A stretch of 64,000 nucleotides of DNA, taken from positions 1,178,001 to 1,242,000 of the forward strand of contig NZ_FNRX01000002.1 in NCBI RefSeq assembly GCF_900105195.1, read 5' to 3'. This DNA comes from Rhodococcus pyridinivorans. GTDB taxonomy: Bacteria; Actinomycetota; Actinomycetes; Mycobacteriales; Mycobacteriaceae. Shown here piece by piece: positions 35,909 to 46,377 of this stretch; position 1 is the first letter of the stretch; each line of letters opens with the position of its first letter. Both the position numbers and the translations under genes were made by a program. The notes under the pieces are model-generated. The model had not been told where the DNA came from. It was given only the letters and a program-made list of their open reading frames with translations, and searched no databases.

Positions 35909-35953
35909 TTCGGGCGGGGCGGGACGCCCCCATCGCGTCCCGCCCCGCCCGAA
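35909..35953. terminator. Strong bidirectional hairpin terminator
   Basis: A perfect 19-bp GC-rich stem (35909-35927 with 35935-35953) and 7-base loop separates the convergent TetR and htdX genes. Flanking TCACCG/CGGTGA (about 35895 and 35958) can extend it. Confidence 0.85.
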
Positions 35954-35972
35954 ATCTCGGTGATTCCCCGCC

Positions 35973-36830
35973 CTACCGCAGGGTGGCGGTCAGGTGCGGG
36001 TACTGCTTCTTCGGATGCCGCAGTGCGAGATCCCATCCGTCGGCGACGTGCTGCGCGTACAGGCTCAGCGACGACGGCAGCAGGACCGGCTTCCCGAATC
36101 GCACCGCGTAGGTCACCTTGCCGGGGATCCGTCCCTCGACGGCCGAGAGGGTGGCCGCCGCGCTCCACATGCCGTGGGCGATGGTCTTCGGGAATCCGAA
36201 GGCCTTGGCGCCCAGGGTCGACACGTGGATCGGGTTGCGGTCACCGGAGACCGCCGCATAGCGGTCGATGACCTTCTGGTCGACCCGCAGTGTGGAGGTG
36301 GGGACCGGGGGGATCTCCTCCTCCTTCGGCTCCGGCTTGGGCTGACCCGACAGCGACGTGCGCTGCTGGTGCAGGAAGGTCGACGTCTGCCGCCACACCA
36401 ACTCGCGTCCGACGTTGACCTCGCTGACGAGATCGACGAGCAGGCCCTTACGGTGTTCGCGCATGTTCTCCGCGTGCACCGCGATGTCGAGCGGCTCGGT
36501 GACCGAGATCGGCCGGAACTGCTCGATCACGTTCTCGGCGTGCACCGAACCGACGGCGGCGAACGGAAAGCCCTTCGACACCATCAGTTTCATCACGAGC
36601 GGGAACGTGAGGATGAACGGATAGGTCAGCGGCAGGCTGTCGCCGAACCGCAACCCGCACACCTTGGTGTACTCGGCGAGATCGTCGGGATCGACCTTCA
36701 GCGACCGCAGGACCAGGACGTCGTCGGGCAGACTGTCGCCCGACGCGCCCACCACGGGCAGCGCCCCGAGTACGGCCCGGCTGTAGATGTCGAAGGTCGA
36801 CGGCAGCGAGGGCAGTTCGATCCGTGCCAT
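35973..36830 (-). CDS. htdX: MaoC-like hydratase/dehydratase HtdX (Rv0241c)
   Basis: 285 aa. The hotdog hydratase motif is YAAVSGDRNPIHVSTLGAKA (about residues 190-209), whose Asp and His are catalytic, followed by GFPKTIAHGMW. The N-terminal half is a second hotdog lacking the motif, as in hydratase-2-type proteins. In mycobacteria HtdX is a 3-hydroxyacyl-thioester dehydratase able to act in fatty-acid elongation or beta-oxidation. The ATG immediately follows the fabG4 stop (TAG-ATG junction 36828-36833), so the two are translationally coupled and make reductase and dehydratase together. Order fabG4-htdX matches Rv0242c-Rv0241c. Confidence 0.9.
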   Translation of the reverse strand: MARIELPSLPSTFDIYSRAVLGALPVVGASGDSLPDDVLVLRSLKVDPDDLAEYTKVCGLRFGDSLPLTYPFILTFPLVMKLMVSKGFPFAAVGSVHAENVIEQFRPISVTEPLDIAVHAENMREHRKGLLVDLVSEVNVGRELVWRQTSTFLHQQRTSLSGQPKPEPKEEEIPPVPTSTLRVDQKVIDRYAAVSGDRNPIHVSTLGAKAFGFPKTIAHGMWSAAATLSAVEGRIPGKVTYAVRFGKPVLLPSSLSLYAQHVADGWDLALRHPKKQYPHLTATLR

Positions 36831-38177
36831 CTAGGCCCCCAGCATGGACTGGCCGCACACGCGCACGACCTGCCCGGTCACGGCGCTCGACGCGGGGTTC
36901 GCGAACCACGCGACGGTCTCGGCGACGTCGACGGTCTCACCGCCCTGCTGCAGCGAGCTCATCAGACGACCGGCCTCGCGGGTGGCGACCGGGATCGCGG
37001 CCGTCATGGCGGTCTCGATGAAGCCCGGAGCGACGGCGTTGACGGTGATCTTCTTGTCGGCGAGCGCCTCGCTGGTCGCCTGGACGAGGCCGATGACACC
37101 GGCCTTCGAGGCGCCGTAATTGGTCTGGCCGCGGTTACCGGCGATACCGGCGATCGACGACACGTCGATGACCCGGCCACCCTCCTTCAGCGCGCCCTTC
37201 TCGACGAGCACGTCGGTGATCTTCCGCGGGGCGATCAGATTCACGCCCATCACGGAATTCCAGCGAGCGGCGTCCATGTTGACGAGCAGCTTGTCGCGGG
37301 TGATGCCGGCGTTGTGGACGATGATGTCGGCGCCGCCGTGACGCTCGAGCAGGTGAGCGGCTAGCTTCTCGCCGGCGTCGGGGGCGGTGACGTCGAGCGC
37401 GAAGGCGGTGCCGCCGACCCTGTTGGCGGTCTGGGTCAGCGCGTCGCCTGCAGCGGGGACGTCGGCAGCGACGACGGTCGCGCCGTCGCGGGCGAGGACC
37501 TCGGCGATCGTCGCGCCGATGCCGCGGGCCGCGCCGGTGACGACCGCGACCTTGCCGGCAAGCGGGCGCTCCCAGGACTCGGGGGCCGTGGCGTCACCCT
37601 CACCGATGCGGATCACCTGGGCGTCGACGAAGGCCGACTTCGCCGAGAGCAGGAAGCGCAGCGTCGACTCCACGCCGGACAGGCCGGTCGCGGCCTTCGG
37701 GGAGACGTAGACGAGCTGCACGGTGGCACCGCGACGCAGTTCCTTGCCGACGCTGCGCGTGAAGCCCTCGAGGGCGCGCTGGGCGATGCGCTCGTCGACC
37801 GACCCGGCCTCCTCGGGCGTGGTGCCGAGGACGACGACGCGGCCGCTCGGGGCGAGATTGCGCAAGGTGGGCTGGAAGAACGTGAAGAGCTGTTCGAGCC
37901 CCGCGGGGTCGGTGATGCCGGTAGCGTCGAAGACGAGTGCGCCGAACTTCGTGTCGGACGGCTCGGCGAACGTGTAGTCGCTCAGGAGGTTGCGGATCGG
38001 TTCGACCAGGCGGCCGTTGCCGCCGAGCAGGACGGGGCCGGGGAGCGGGGGCTCGCCGGGCTGGTAGCGCCGGAGCTTCTCGGGCTGTGGCAGACCGAAC
38101 TGCTTGGCGAGGAACGCTCCGGGTGCGGACGAGATGAGCTGGGCGTAGAGCTTGGGTGCGCCCTTGGCTTCGGCCAC
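36831..38177 (-). CDS. fabG4: 3-ketoacyl reductase FabG4 (high-molecular-weight FabG)
   Basis: 448 aa, close to the ~454 aa of Rv0242c. The N-terminal ~200 residues form a flavodoxin-like, catalytically silent Rossmann half; the C-terminal part is a full [22 protein letters not shown] (cofactor loop), HNAGITRDK and [20 protein letters not shown] followed by SK (catalytic Ser-Tyr-Lys). FabG4 prefers NADH and reduces 3-oxoacyl-CoA of fatty-acyl chains. GTG 38177 follows GAAGGTGG; the open frame upstream to 38519 is antisense to fadA2. It shares an intergenic region with divergent fadA2 that holds the TTACC-N3-GAGTAA operator. htdX follows directly. Confidence 0.93.
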   Translation of the reverse strand: MAEAKGAPKLYAQLISSAPGAFLAKQFGLPQPEKLRRYQPGEPPLPGPVLLGGNGRLVEPIRNLLSDYTFAEPSDTKFGALVFDATGITDPAGLEQLFTFFQPTLRNLAPSGRVVVLGTTPEEAGSVDERIAQRALEGFTRSVGKELRRGATVQLVYVSPKAATGLSGVESTLRFLLSAKSAFVDAQVIRIGEGDATAPESWERPLAGKVAVVTGAARGIGATIAEVLARDGATVVAADVPAAGDALTQTANRVGGTAFALDVTAPDAGEKLAAHLLERHGGADIIVHNAGITRDKLLVNMDAARWNSVMGVNLIAPRKITDVLVEKGALKEGGRVIDVSSIAGIAGNRGQTNYGASKAGVIGLVQATSEALADKKITVNAVAPGFIETAMTAAIPVATREAGRLMSSLQQGGETVDVAETVAWFANPASSAVTGQVVRVCGQSMLGA

Positions 38178-38242
38178 GATTCCACCTTCTTCGATTCGGT
38201 CGTCGGTGCAGTGTTCGACAGCAAGCGTGTTCGACAACAAAC

Positions 38243-38256
38243 TTACCCGTGAGTAA
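38243..38256. promoter_or_regulatory. Candidate TetR-type operator between fabG4 and fadA2
   Basis: TTACCCGTGAGTAA, a perfect TTACC-N3-GAGTAA, lies 66 bases before the fabG4 start and 46 before the fadA2 start, so one bound dimer could control both directions. Confidence 0.65.
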
Positions 38257-38301
38257 GAATAGTAGCCAGAATTCGAATCCGTCCGAAACCGGGAGACACC
38301 A

Positions 38302-39615
38302 GTGACCACCAAAGCCCGTTCCACGCAGCAGCGCCGTGTCGCCGTTCTCGGAGGCAACCGGATCCCGTTCGCCCGGTCCGACCGCAAGTACGCCCGCGCG
38401 TCCAACCAGGACATGTTCACCGCCACCCTCGACGGTCTCGTCGGCCGCTTCAACCTGCAGGGTGAGCGCCTCGGTGCCGTCGTCGGCGGTGCGGTCCTCA
38501 AGCACGCCCGCGACTTCAACCTCGTCCGCGAGAGCGTGCTCGGCAGCGCGCTGAGCCCCTACACCCCGGCCTGGGATCTCCAGCAGGCCTGCGGCACCGG
38601 CCTGCAGTCGATCATCGCGGTCGGCGACGCCATCGCCGCCGGACGGATCGAGGCGGGTATCGGCGGCGGCGTCGACACCACCTCCGACGCCCCGATCGCC
38701 GTGAACAACCAGCTCCGCGAGTTCCTGCTCTCCCTGAACCGGGCCCGCACCACGGCCGACCGGGTCAAGCTGCTCGGCAACGTCCGCCCGTCGATGCTCG
38801 GCATCGAGATCCCGCGCAACGGCGAGCCGCGCACCGGCCTGTCGATGGGTGAGCACGCCGCGATCACCGCCAAGGAATTCGGTGTCTCCCGCGAGGCGCA
38901 GGACGAACTGGCCGTGGCGAGCCACCGCAACATGGCCGCCGCCTACGACCGGGGCTTCTTCGACGACCTCGTCACCCCGTTCCTCGGGCTGACCCGCGAC
39001 GACAACCTGCGTCCCGACTCGTCGGTCGAGAAGCTGTCGACGCTGAAGCCGGTCTTCGGCACCAAGCTGGGCGACGCCACCATGACCGCCGGTAACTCGA
39101 CGCCGCTCACCGACGGCGCGTCGGCCGCGTTGCTGGCGAGCGAGGAGTGGGCCGCCGAGCGTAAGCTCCCCGTGCTCGCCTACCTCGTCGACTCCGAGAC
39201 CGCCGCGGTCGACTACATCCACGGTGGCGACGGGCTGCTCATGGCACCCACCTACGCCATCCCGCGCCTGCTGCAGCGCAACGGCCTGACCCTGCAGGAT
39301 TTCGACTTCTACGAGATCCACGAGGCGTTCGCTTCCGTGGTGCTCGCCACCCTCCAGGCGTTCGAATCGGAGGAGTACTGCAAGGGCAAGCTGGGCCTCG
39401 ACGCCCCGCTCGGCTCGATCGACCGCAGCAAGCTCAACGTCAACGGCTCGTCGCTCGCGGCCGGCCACCCGTTCGCCGCGACCGGCGGCCGGATCGTGGC
39501 CTCGCTGGCCAAGATGCTGCACGAGAAGAAGCAGGAGACCGGCAAGCCCGTCCGCGGCCTGATCTCCATCTGCGCCGCAGGTGGACAGGGCGTGACGGCG
39601 ATTCTCGAGGCCTGA
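38302..39615 (+). CDS. fadA2: Acetyl-CoA acetyltransferase/thiolase FadA2 (Rv0243)
   Basis: 437 aa thiolase. Nucleophile Cys is in [12 protein letters not shown] (residue ~96), His in [17 protein letters not shown] and the second Cys in [12 protein letters not shown] near the C-terminus. It cleaves or forms 3-ketoacyl-CoA in beta-oxidation or its reverse. It has an N-terminal Arg/Gln-rich stretch ([18 protein letters not shown]) before the thiolase fold. Start is GTG 38302 behind GGGAGA. Divergent from fabG4 and next to htdX; together they can carry out thiolysis, reduction and dehydration on acyl-CoA. Its operator is shared with fabG4. Confidence 0.93.
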   Translation: MTTKARSTQQRRVAVLGGNRIPFARSDRKYARASNQDMFTATLDGLVGRFNLQGERLGAVVGGAVLKHARDFNLVRESVLGSALSPYTPAWDLQQACGTGLQSIIAVGDAIAAGRIEAGIGGGVDTTSDAPIAVNNQLREFLLSLNRARTTADRVKLLGNVRPSMLGIEIPRNGEPRTGLSMGEHAAITAKEFGVSREAQDELAVASHRNMAAAYDRGFFDDLVTPFLGLTRDDNLRPDSSVEKLSTLKPVFGTKLGDATMTAGNSTPLTDGASAALLASEEWAAERKLPVLAYLVDSETAAVDYIHGGDGLLMAPTYAIPRLLQRNGLTLQDFDFYEIHEAFASVVLATLQAFESEEYCKGKLGLDAPLGSIDRSKLNVNGSSLAAGHPFAATGGRIVASLAKMLHEKKQETGKPVRGLISICAAGGQGVTAILEA

Positions 39616-39695
39616 TCGACACCCCTCGGAAGTCGTTGAGAGAAATAGTTCCGTTCGGTGTGTAACGCTCCGCGACGGACAGCGATAGACCCATC

Positions 39696-39742
39696 GACCC
39701 CGCGCTGCTGCCTGACCCCCGACCTGGTAGCAACGCGGGGTC
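39696..39742 (+). terminator. fadA2 terminator hairpin
   Basis: GACCCCGCG (39696-39704) pairs with CGCGGGGTC (39734-39742); inside it TGCTGCC and GGTAGCA can pair with one wobble. The structure begins 81 bases after the fadA2 stop. Confidence 0.6.
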
Positions 39743-39845
39743 TTCGCATTCCGGGCGCAGCCGCTCTGAACCGGGGCACTACCCTTGAAAGCAGGTAGTC
39801 GGCGCGCGAATTCGAAGGCGTGCCCAGCTTTGCGAAGGGATCTGG

Positions 39846-42377
39846 GTGAGCGGCAGCAACGGGACCGACGAGTCCCCTCACGAGCACGACGACGCACGGA
39901 CCGAGAACATCGGTTCGTCGCCGGAATCCGCTCGTGAGGGTGAAGGCGCGTCGGCTCCTACCGAGCGGTTCGAAGCGGTCGATCCTCACCGGGAGGTGGC
40001 CGAGGCGAAGGCGAGCAGTGTCACCGAGTCGCAGGCGAGCAGTGTCACCGAGTCGCAGGCGAGCAGTGTCACCGAGTCGCAGGCGAGTGATGTGACCGAG
40101 TCGCAAACCGAGGCCACGGCTGCCTCGCAGGCTCCCACAGAGGTCCGAGCCGATGGCACGAACCAGGCGGCTCCCACCGGTGCTGACGAACCCCCGACCC
40201 AGAAGGTCCATCCCTCGGAGGAGCCCACCGCGGTCATCCCGGTCGTCGCGCCGGGAAACCGGGCACCGGGTGACGGATCGTCCGCCGCCACCGATCGGCT
40301 CCTCCGTTTGCAGGGGGAACAGAACCCGGCACAGCCCGGTCCCGAACAGGCGGGGGCTCCCGTCCCACCCACGTCGACGGCAATGCCCTCGGCCGCCCAC
40401 CCACCGCAGGGCGACCAGCCGACCCAGCAGATGCAGGCGGGTCCGCCGCCGCAGGGACCGCCTCCTGTCACTCCTCCGCCCACCGGCGGACCGCGAGGTT
40501 CCGGCGGAGACGGCGACGAACCGGGCAAGCCTGGATCGAATCTGCCCCGGCGCACGATCGCGCTCGTCGTCGGTGGCGTCGTCGCACTGTTCGCCGTGTT
40601 CTACGTGGCCGATCTGGCGTTGTCGTCGGGCAAGGTGCCGCGCGGTGTCACCGTCGCAGGTGTCGAGATCGGCGGCATGTCGCTCGACGCGGCGGAGGCA
40701 GAGCTCACCGAACAACTGACGCCGCGGCTCGACATGCCCGTCGACGTCACCGCCGGCGACACTCAGGGGCAGATCGTGCCCTCGGAGGCCGGGATCGGGA
40801 TCGACTGGCCCGCGACCCTCGACCAGGTGGGTTCGCAGCCGCTCAATCCGTTCACGCGACTCGCGTCGTTCTTCGGGAACGACGAAGTCGGCGTGGTCTC
40901 CACACGCGACGAGGTCGCCCTGTCCGCAGCCATCGAAAAGGCCGCCGCTGCCGCCGCGCACGAACCGCGCGAGGGCAACATCGTCTTCGAGGACGGCACA
41001 CCCGTTCCGGTGACGCCGCAGCCCGGCCAGCAGCTCGACGTCGCAGTCGCGGGCGACGTCTTCGCCGAGCGCTGGCCGTACGGTGATGTCTCGCTGCCCG
41101 TCGAGAGCGTCGACGTCACCGTCACCCGCGAGGGCCTCGACCGGGCGCTGGCGGAGGTCGCCGTTCCGGCCGTGGCACAGGATCTGGTCGTCCGGGGACT
41201 CGACGGGGCCGTCGGTGTGCTGCCGCGCGATGCGGTGGGCGCTGTCCTGTCGTTCGTGCCGGACGGTTCGGGCGGACTCGAACCGCAGTACGACACCGAG
41301 GCCGCGATCGGCATCCTGGCGCCGCAGCTCGCCCCGTCGGAGACCGAACCGAAGGATGCGCGGATCGTCCTCGACGGTGGTCGTCCGACGATCGTGCCCA
41401 GCGAGACCGGCGAGATGGTCGACTGGCCCGTCACCCTCGAGAGGTTGCCCGACCTGCTGAAGGAAGCGGGCGACCGCAGCACCGACGCGGTGTACAGGAA
41501 GGCCGAACCCGAACTCACCACCGAAGGCGCCGAGAAGCTCGGCATCAGGGAGGTGGTCTCGGAGTTCACCACCAGCGGCTTCGAATACGCTTCCGGCGTC
41601 AACATCCGGCTGGCCGCGCAGGAGATCAACGGCGCCATCGTGAAGCCGGGGGAGACCTTCTCCTTCAACGACTACACCGGTCCGCGCGGTGCGGCGCAGG
41701 GGTACATCGAGTCGGGCATCATCGAGGCCGGACGTCCCGGTAAGGCCGTGGGCGGTGGCATCAGCCAGCTCGCGACCACCCTCTACAACGCGACCTACTT
41801 CGCCGGGATGGAGGACGTCGAGCACACCGAGCACAGTTACTACATCTCCCGGTACCCGGCGGCCCGCGAGGCCACGATCTACGACGGCGCCATCGACCTG
41901 AAGTTCCGCAACCCGTTCGACACGGGCGTCCTGATCCAGACGATCGGCACGAGCTCGGACATCACGGTGCGCATCTGGGGCACCAAGACCGTCGACGTCC
42001 AGTCGGTCACCGGCAACCGCACGAACTTCACCTCGCCCAACACGATCACGTTGCCCGCCGGTTCGGCCTGCATTCCGTCGAGCGGCGCGCAGGGCTTCAC
42101 CGTCACCGACACCCGGATCGTCACCGACGCACGGACGGGCGCGCAGATCTCGAGCGCGACCCGAACGGTCCGGTACGACCCGGTCCCGATCGTGAAGTGC
42201 ATCAGCCCCGAACCGAAACCGAGCGACGAGCCCTCGGGCGGCGGCGACGCGACCTCCGGCGACACCGGATCGGAGGACGCCGAGGCCGAGGACGCACCGG
42301 CGCCCGCACCCGAATCGCCTGCGGCCGAAGCGCCGGCAGTCGAGGCACCTGCAGCGGGTGGAACCGAAGAGGAGTAG
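39846..42377 (+). CDS. VanW-family cell-wall protein with repetitive N-terminus
   Basis: 843 aa. A long cytoplasmic, disordered N-terminal region (1-235, acidic and Pro/Ala/Thr-rich, with ASSVTESQ repeats at ~56-87) precedes one membrane helix (~237-256, IALVVGGVVALFAVFYVADL). Outside, repeated beta domains of the peptidoglycan-binding type associated with VanW occupy ~265-560, then the VanW domain (~570-720: INGAIVKPGETFSFNDYTGP, GGGISQLATTLYNATYFAG), and a Pro/Ala/Glu tail. VanW domains occur in vancomycin-resistance clusters and many actinobacterial wall proteins, with no defined activity. GTG 39846 follows GAAGGGA. It lies between fadA2 and fadE5, where M. tuberculosis has none. Confidence 0.87.
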   Translation: MSGSNGTDESPHEHDDARTENIGSSPESAREGEGASAPTERFEAVDPHREVAEAKASSVTESQASSVTESQASSVTESQASDVTESQTEATAASQAPTEVRADGTNQAAPTGADEPPTQKVHPSEEPTAVIPVVAPGNRAPGDGSSAATDRLLRLQGEQNPAQPGPEQAGAPVPPTSTAMPSAAHPPQGDQPTQQMQAGPPPQGPPPVTPPPTGGPRGSGGDGDEPGKPGSNLPRRTIALVVGGVVALFAVFYVADLALSSGKVPRGVTVAGVEIGGMSLDAAEAELTEQLTPRLDMPVDVTAGDTQGQIVPSEAGIGIDWPATLDQVGSQPLNPFTRLASFFGNDEVGVVSTRDEVALSAAIEKAAAAAAHEPREGNIVFEDGTPVPVTPQPGQQLDVAVAGDVFAERWPYGDVSLPVESVDVTVTREGLDRALAEVAVPAVAQDLVVRGLDGAVGVLPRDAVGAVLSFVPDGSGGLEPQYDTEAAIGILAPQLAPSETEPKDARIVLDGGRPTIVPSETGEMVDWPVTLERLPDLLKEAGDRSTDAVYRKAEPELTTEGAEKLGIREVVSEFTTSGFEYASGVNIRLAAQEINGAIVKPGETFSFNDYTGPRGAAQGYIESGIIEAGRPGKAVGGGISQLATTLYNATYFAGMEDVEHTEHSYYISRYPAAREATIYDGAIDLKFRNPFDTGVLIQTIGTSSDITVRIWGTKTVDVQSVTGNRTNFTSPNTITLPAGSACIPSSGAQGFTVTDTRIVTDARTGAQISSATRTVRYDPVPIVKCISPEPKPSDEPSGGGDATSGDTGSEDAEAEDAPAPAPESPAAEAPAVEAPAAGGTEEE
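40011..40106. repeat. 24-bp tandem repeat in the VanW gene
   Basis: Three identical 24-bp units start at 40011, 40035 and 40059, followed by a diverged fourth at 40083. Each encodes ASSVTESQ (the fourth ASDVTESQ). The unit keeps frame, so this is a candidate variable-number repeat. Confidence 0.95.
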
Positions 42378-42396
42378 CGGACGTCCTCGAAACTTC

Positions 42397-42445
42397 GGGG
42401 AGGTTGTGTGCGGTTCCGGTGAAGGAACACGCACACAACCTCCCC
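42397..42445. terminator. Long hairpin terminator, copy 2 of the repeat family
   Basis: GGGGAGGTTGTGTGCG (42397-42412) followed by GTTCC pairs with GGAAC and CGCACACAACCTCCCC (42430-42445), with one unpaired A and a 6-base loop. It starts 20 bases after the VanW stop. Confidence 0.85.
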
Positions 42446-42519
42446 TTACTTCGTCACTCCGGAAGCGGCACCACGTCGGGGATCTGGCCGTCGAGGAGGC
42501 GGAGCTGCTCCCGAGAAAC

Positions 42520-42580
42520 GACGAGACCGACGTCGTGTGCGAAATCCGTGGGGGAAATCGCGCACAACGTCGGTCTCGTC
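42520..42580. terminator. Second hairpin between the VanW gene and fadE5
   Basis: A 23-bp imperfect stem (42520-42542 with 42558-42580, two non-canonical or wobble pairs) and 15-base loop lies just 3' of fadE5 on its strand. It contains GTGTGCG, as in the neighbouring hairpin, but its arms otherwise differ. Confidence 0.7.
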
Positions 42581-42608
42581 TATCGCGCTACCGCCGTGAG
42601 CGGTTCGA

Positions 42609-44444
42609 TCAGAACGCTGCTTCGTCGAGCTCCATGATGTCGAGGTCGACGTCGGTGATGATCTGACGCGCGACGCTCAGCTCCGGCAGGACGTTCTTGG
42701 CGAAGAAGGACGCGGCCGCGACCTTGCCCTCGTAGAACGCCTTGTCCGAGGCATCGACGCCGGCGTCGAGCGCGGAGAGAGCGATCTCGGCGTGCTCGAG
42801 CAGCAGCCAGCCGATCATCAGGTCGCCGAACGCCTCGAGGAAACGGACCGAACCGAGGCCGACCTTGTACAGCTCGGTGGGCTGTTCCTGCGCACCCATG
42901 AGGTACTGGGTGAGCGTCGCGACCATCGTCTGGGTCTCGCCGAGCGCGGTGGCCAGGAGCGTGCGCTCCTTCTTCAGACGCTGGTCGGCGTCGTCGCGCT
43001 CGACGAACTTCTTGATCTCACCGGCGATGTGGGCGAGCGCCACGCCACGGTCGCGGGCGATCTTGCGGAAGAAGAAGTCCTGCGCCTGGATGGCCGTGGT
43101 GCCCTCGTACAGCGAGTCGATCTTCGAGTCGCGGATGTACTGCTCGATCGGGTAGTCCTGCAGGAAGCCCGAACCGCCGAGGGTCTGGAGCGAATCCTTC
43201 AGGTACTGGTAGGCCCGCTCGGAGCCGCAACCCTTGACGACCGGCAGCAGCAGGTCGTTGATGCGGTGCGCGAGAGCGGCGTCGGCACCCGAGACCTGCT
43301 CGGCGACGACGTCGTCCTGGTGCGCCGCGGTGTACAGGTACACGGCGCGCAGGCCCTCGGAGTAGGCCTTCTGCATCGCCAGCGAACGCCGCACGTCCGG
43401 GTGGTGCATGATCGACACGCGCGGGGCGGTCTTGTCGGACATCTGGGTCAGGTCGGCGCCCTGGATGCGCTCCTTGGCGTAGTCGAGGGCATTGAGGTAG
43501 CCGGTCGACAGGGTCGCGATGGCCTTCGTGCCGACCATCATGCGGGCGTGCTCGATGACGTCGAACATCTGTGCGATGCCGTTGTGGACCTCGCCGACGA
43601 GCCAGCCCTTGGCCGGAACGCCGTGGCCACCGAAGGTGACCTCGCAGGTCGCGGAGGCATTGAGGCCCATCTTGTGTTCGACGTTGGTGACGAACACGCC
43701 GTTGCGCTCGCCCAACTCGTCCTTCTCGAAGTCGAAGTGGAACTTCGGGACGAAGAACAGCGACAGGCCCTTGGTGCCGGGGCCGGCGCCCTCGGGGCGG
43801 GCGAGGACGAGGTGGAAGATGTTCTCGAACAGGTCGTCGGAGTCGGCCGAGGTGATGAACCGCTTGACACCTTCGATGTGCCAGGAGCCGTCGTCCTGCT
43901 TGATCGCCTTGGTGCGACCGGCGCCGACGTCGGAACCGGCGTCGGGCTCGGTGAGGACCATGGTGGCGCCCCAGCCGCGCTCGACGCAGGTGGCGGCCCA
44001 CTTCTTCTGCTCATCGGTGCCGTTGTCGTAGAGCACGCCTGCGAAGGCGGGGCCGGCCGCGTACATGAAGGCCGCGGGCTGGGCGCCGAGCATCATCTCG
44101 TTGACGGCCCACAGGAGGCTGCGCGGTGAGTCGGTGCCGCCGAGCTCCTCGGGGATGCCCATGGACCAGTAACCGGCGTCCCACCAGGCGCGGAACGACT
44201 TCTTGAACGGCTCGGGAAGCGACACCGAATGGGTCTCGGGGTCGAAGACCGGCGGGTTGCGGTCGGCGTCGGCGAAGCCTTCGGCTGCCGGCCCCTCGGT
44301 CAGTGTCTTGACCTCGGCGAGGATGCCGCGCGCGGTGTCCTCGTCCAGGTCGCCGAACTTGCCTGCTTCGAGGACCTTCTGAATCTTCAGGAACTCGAAG
44401 AGGTTGAACTCGAGGTCGCGGAGGTTGCTCTTGTAATGGCCCAT
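42609..44444 (-). CDS. fadE5: Acyl-CoA dehydrogenase FadE5 (Rv0244c)
   Basis: 611 aa, the larger acyl-CoA dehydrogenase type with an extra C-terminal domain. FAD-dependent oxidation of acyl-CoA to trans-2-enoyl-CoA. Recognisable parts: [20 protein letters not shown] (substrate and FAD contacts), [16 protein letters not shown], and [20 protein letters not shown] (FAD/adenine part of the C-terminal helical domain) with [12 protein letters not shown], the family YEGTtxIQ motif. Position beyond fadA2 matches Rv0244c. Two TTAC-type sites stand before its ATG (59-96 bases upstream). With htdX, fabG4 and fadA2 a nearly complete fatty-acyl cycle is encoded here. It shares strand with the upstream methyltransferase, 97 bases away. 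Confidence 0.94.
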   Translation of the reverse strand: MGHYKSNLRDLEFNLFEFLKIQKVLEAGKFGDLDEDTARGILAEVKTLTEGPAAEGFADADRNPPVFDPETHSVSLPEPFKKSFRAWWDAGYWSMGIPEELGGTDSPRSLLWAVNEMMLGAQPAAFMYAAGPAFAGVLYDNGTDEQKKWAATCVERGWGATMVLTEPDAGSDVGAGRTKAIKQDDGSWHIEGVKRFITSADSDDLFENIFHLVLARPEGAGPGTKGLSLFFVPKFHFDFEKDELGERNGVFVTNVEHKMGLNASATCEVTFGGHGVPAKGWLVGEVHNGIAQMFDVIEHARMMVGTKAIATLSTGYLNALDYAKERIQGADLTQMSDKTAPRVSIMHHPDVRRSLAMQKAYSEGLRAVYLYTAAHQDDVVAEQVSGADAALAHRINDLLLPVVKGCGSERAYQYLKDSLQTLGGSGFLQDYPIEQYIRDSKIDSLYEGTTAIQAQDFFFRKIARDRGVALAHIAGEIKKFVERDDADQRLKKERTLLATALGETQTMVATLTQYLMGAQEQPTELYKVGLGSVRFLEAFGDLMIGWLLLEHAEIALSALDAGVDASDKAFYEGKVAAASFFAKNVLPELSVARQIITDVDLDIMELDEAAF

Positions 44445-44502
44445 GTCGTCGGTGTCTCCCAGTGTGGTGCGGTCCAGCTGGCTTCAAGTACCGCCCAAGT
44501 TA

Positions 44503-44516
44503 TTACTCGTCGGTAA
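44503..44516. promoter_or_regulatory. Candidate TetR-type operator before fadE5
   Basis: TTACTCGTCGGTAA is the exact reverse complement form of TTACC-N3-GAGTAA. A degenerate second copy TTACTCGTCGGGCA (44527-44540) follows 24 bases further upstream, two helical turns plus a little. Confidence 0.62.
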
Positions 44517-44541
44517 CATCTCCATGTTACTCGTCGGGCAA

Positions 44542-45150
44542 CTAACTGCCAAGAGGTGGTTTGCTCGCCACGACGAGCGCGTCGATCGCGGTTCCCGCAT
44601 CGGTTTCCCGATATCGCCGTTCGGCAATCCTGATGTCCAATCTGCTGTCGATTTCCTCGACGAGATCGGTTGGTGTGTAGAGGATTTCCTTGTCCTGGGG
44701 TCCGCCCACTCCTTCGTGGGGATTTATTGCGTCGTGCCCCAGGAATATGAGGATTCCTTCAGGTTTCAGTGAATTGATCGCGTGGTCGAGAAGCGCCTTC
44801 CGCTGTGGCGGAGGAAAATGCAGGAAGACCGAGAGGATCAGGTCATACTCTCCGTCGAACGAGTCGGTCGTCACATCCGCGCGGACGTAGCGGAGCCGGT
44901 CTCGTGAGCGGGACGGCGCCTGCGCAGCGACCTGCCGGGCCTTGTCGAGGGCGACCTCGGAGAAGTCGACGCCCACGACTTCCCATCCGCGCGTCGCCAA
45001 CCACAGGGAGTGACGACCTTCACCGCAGCCGAGATCGAGGGCGCGACCGTGCGGTAGCGACGTCACGTGTTCGACGATCACCGGATTGGGCGGCGCGCCC
45101 CAGATCAGTTCCGACGCCGCGTACTTCTCGTTCCAGGCCTGTGCATCCAT
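44542..45150 (-). CDS. Class I SAM methyltransferase (TehB/thiopurine-like)
   Basis: 202 aa. ALDLGCGEGRHSLWLATRGW is the SAM motif I and VVGVDFSEVALDKARQVA motif II; DLILSVFLHFPPPQRKALL is motif IV and GGILIF-like EGILIFLGHDA the following strand. The start EKYxxxxLIWGxxPN (EKYAASELIWGAPPNPVI) resembles methyltransferases of the tellurite-resistance or small-molecule group. Substrate is unknown. ATG 45150 has weak ribosome signals; the upstream open frame is antisense to fabH. Divergent from fabH with a 163-base region between. Confidence 0.82.
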   Translation of the reverse strand: MDAQAWNEKYAASELIWGAPPNPVIVEHVTSLPHGRALDLGCGEGRHSLWLATRGWEVVGVDFSEVALDKARQVAAQAPSRSRDRLRYVRADVTTDSFDGEYDLILSVFLHFPPPQRKALLDHAINSLKPEGILIFLGHDAINPHEGVGGPQDKEILYTPTDLVEEIDSRLDIRIAERRYRETDAGTAIDALVVASKPPLGS

Positions 45151-45313
45151 GACCGCGACGCTAGCCTCGCGTGGCGATTGGGACCCCCGCTTGCGGTGAG
45201 GGTTACGGAAGCGCATCGTCGGGGTAGCGCTGTGACGAAATCGTGACCTGCGATATCGTTGACCGGATGCGATGTGCCGACACGCGGTACGTCGAGGAGG
45301 AGGAGTTCGTCTG

Positions 45314-46336
<1,023 letters not shown>

Positions 46337-46377
46337 GAAGCAGCGGTAGCAATACGACTTCGTAGCAGTATCGACAT

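Noticed and set aside
36831..38519. 562-codon fabG4 with start upstream
   Set aside because: The extra part lies antisense to fadA2 and FabG4 length matches the start at 38177.
40011..40106. CRISPR-like repeat
   Set aside because: The units are contiguous with no spacers and lie in an open reading frame, so this is a coding tandem repeat.
42520..42580. Fourth member of the GGGGAGG hairpin family
   Set aside because: It shares only GTGTGCG with the others; the outer arms differ, so it is listed as a separate hairpin.
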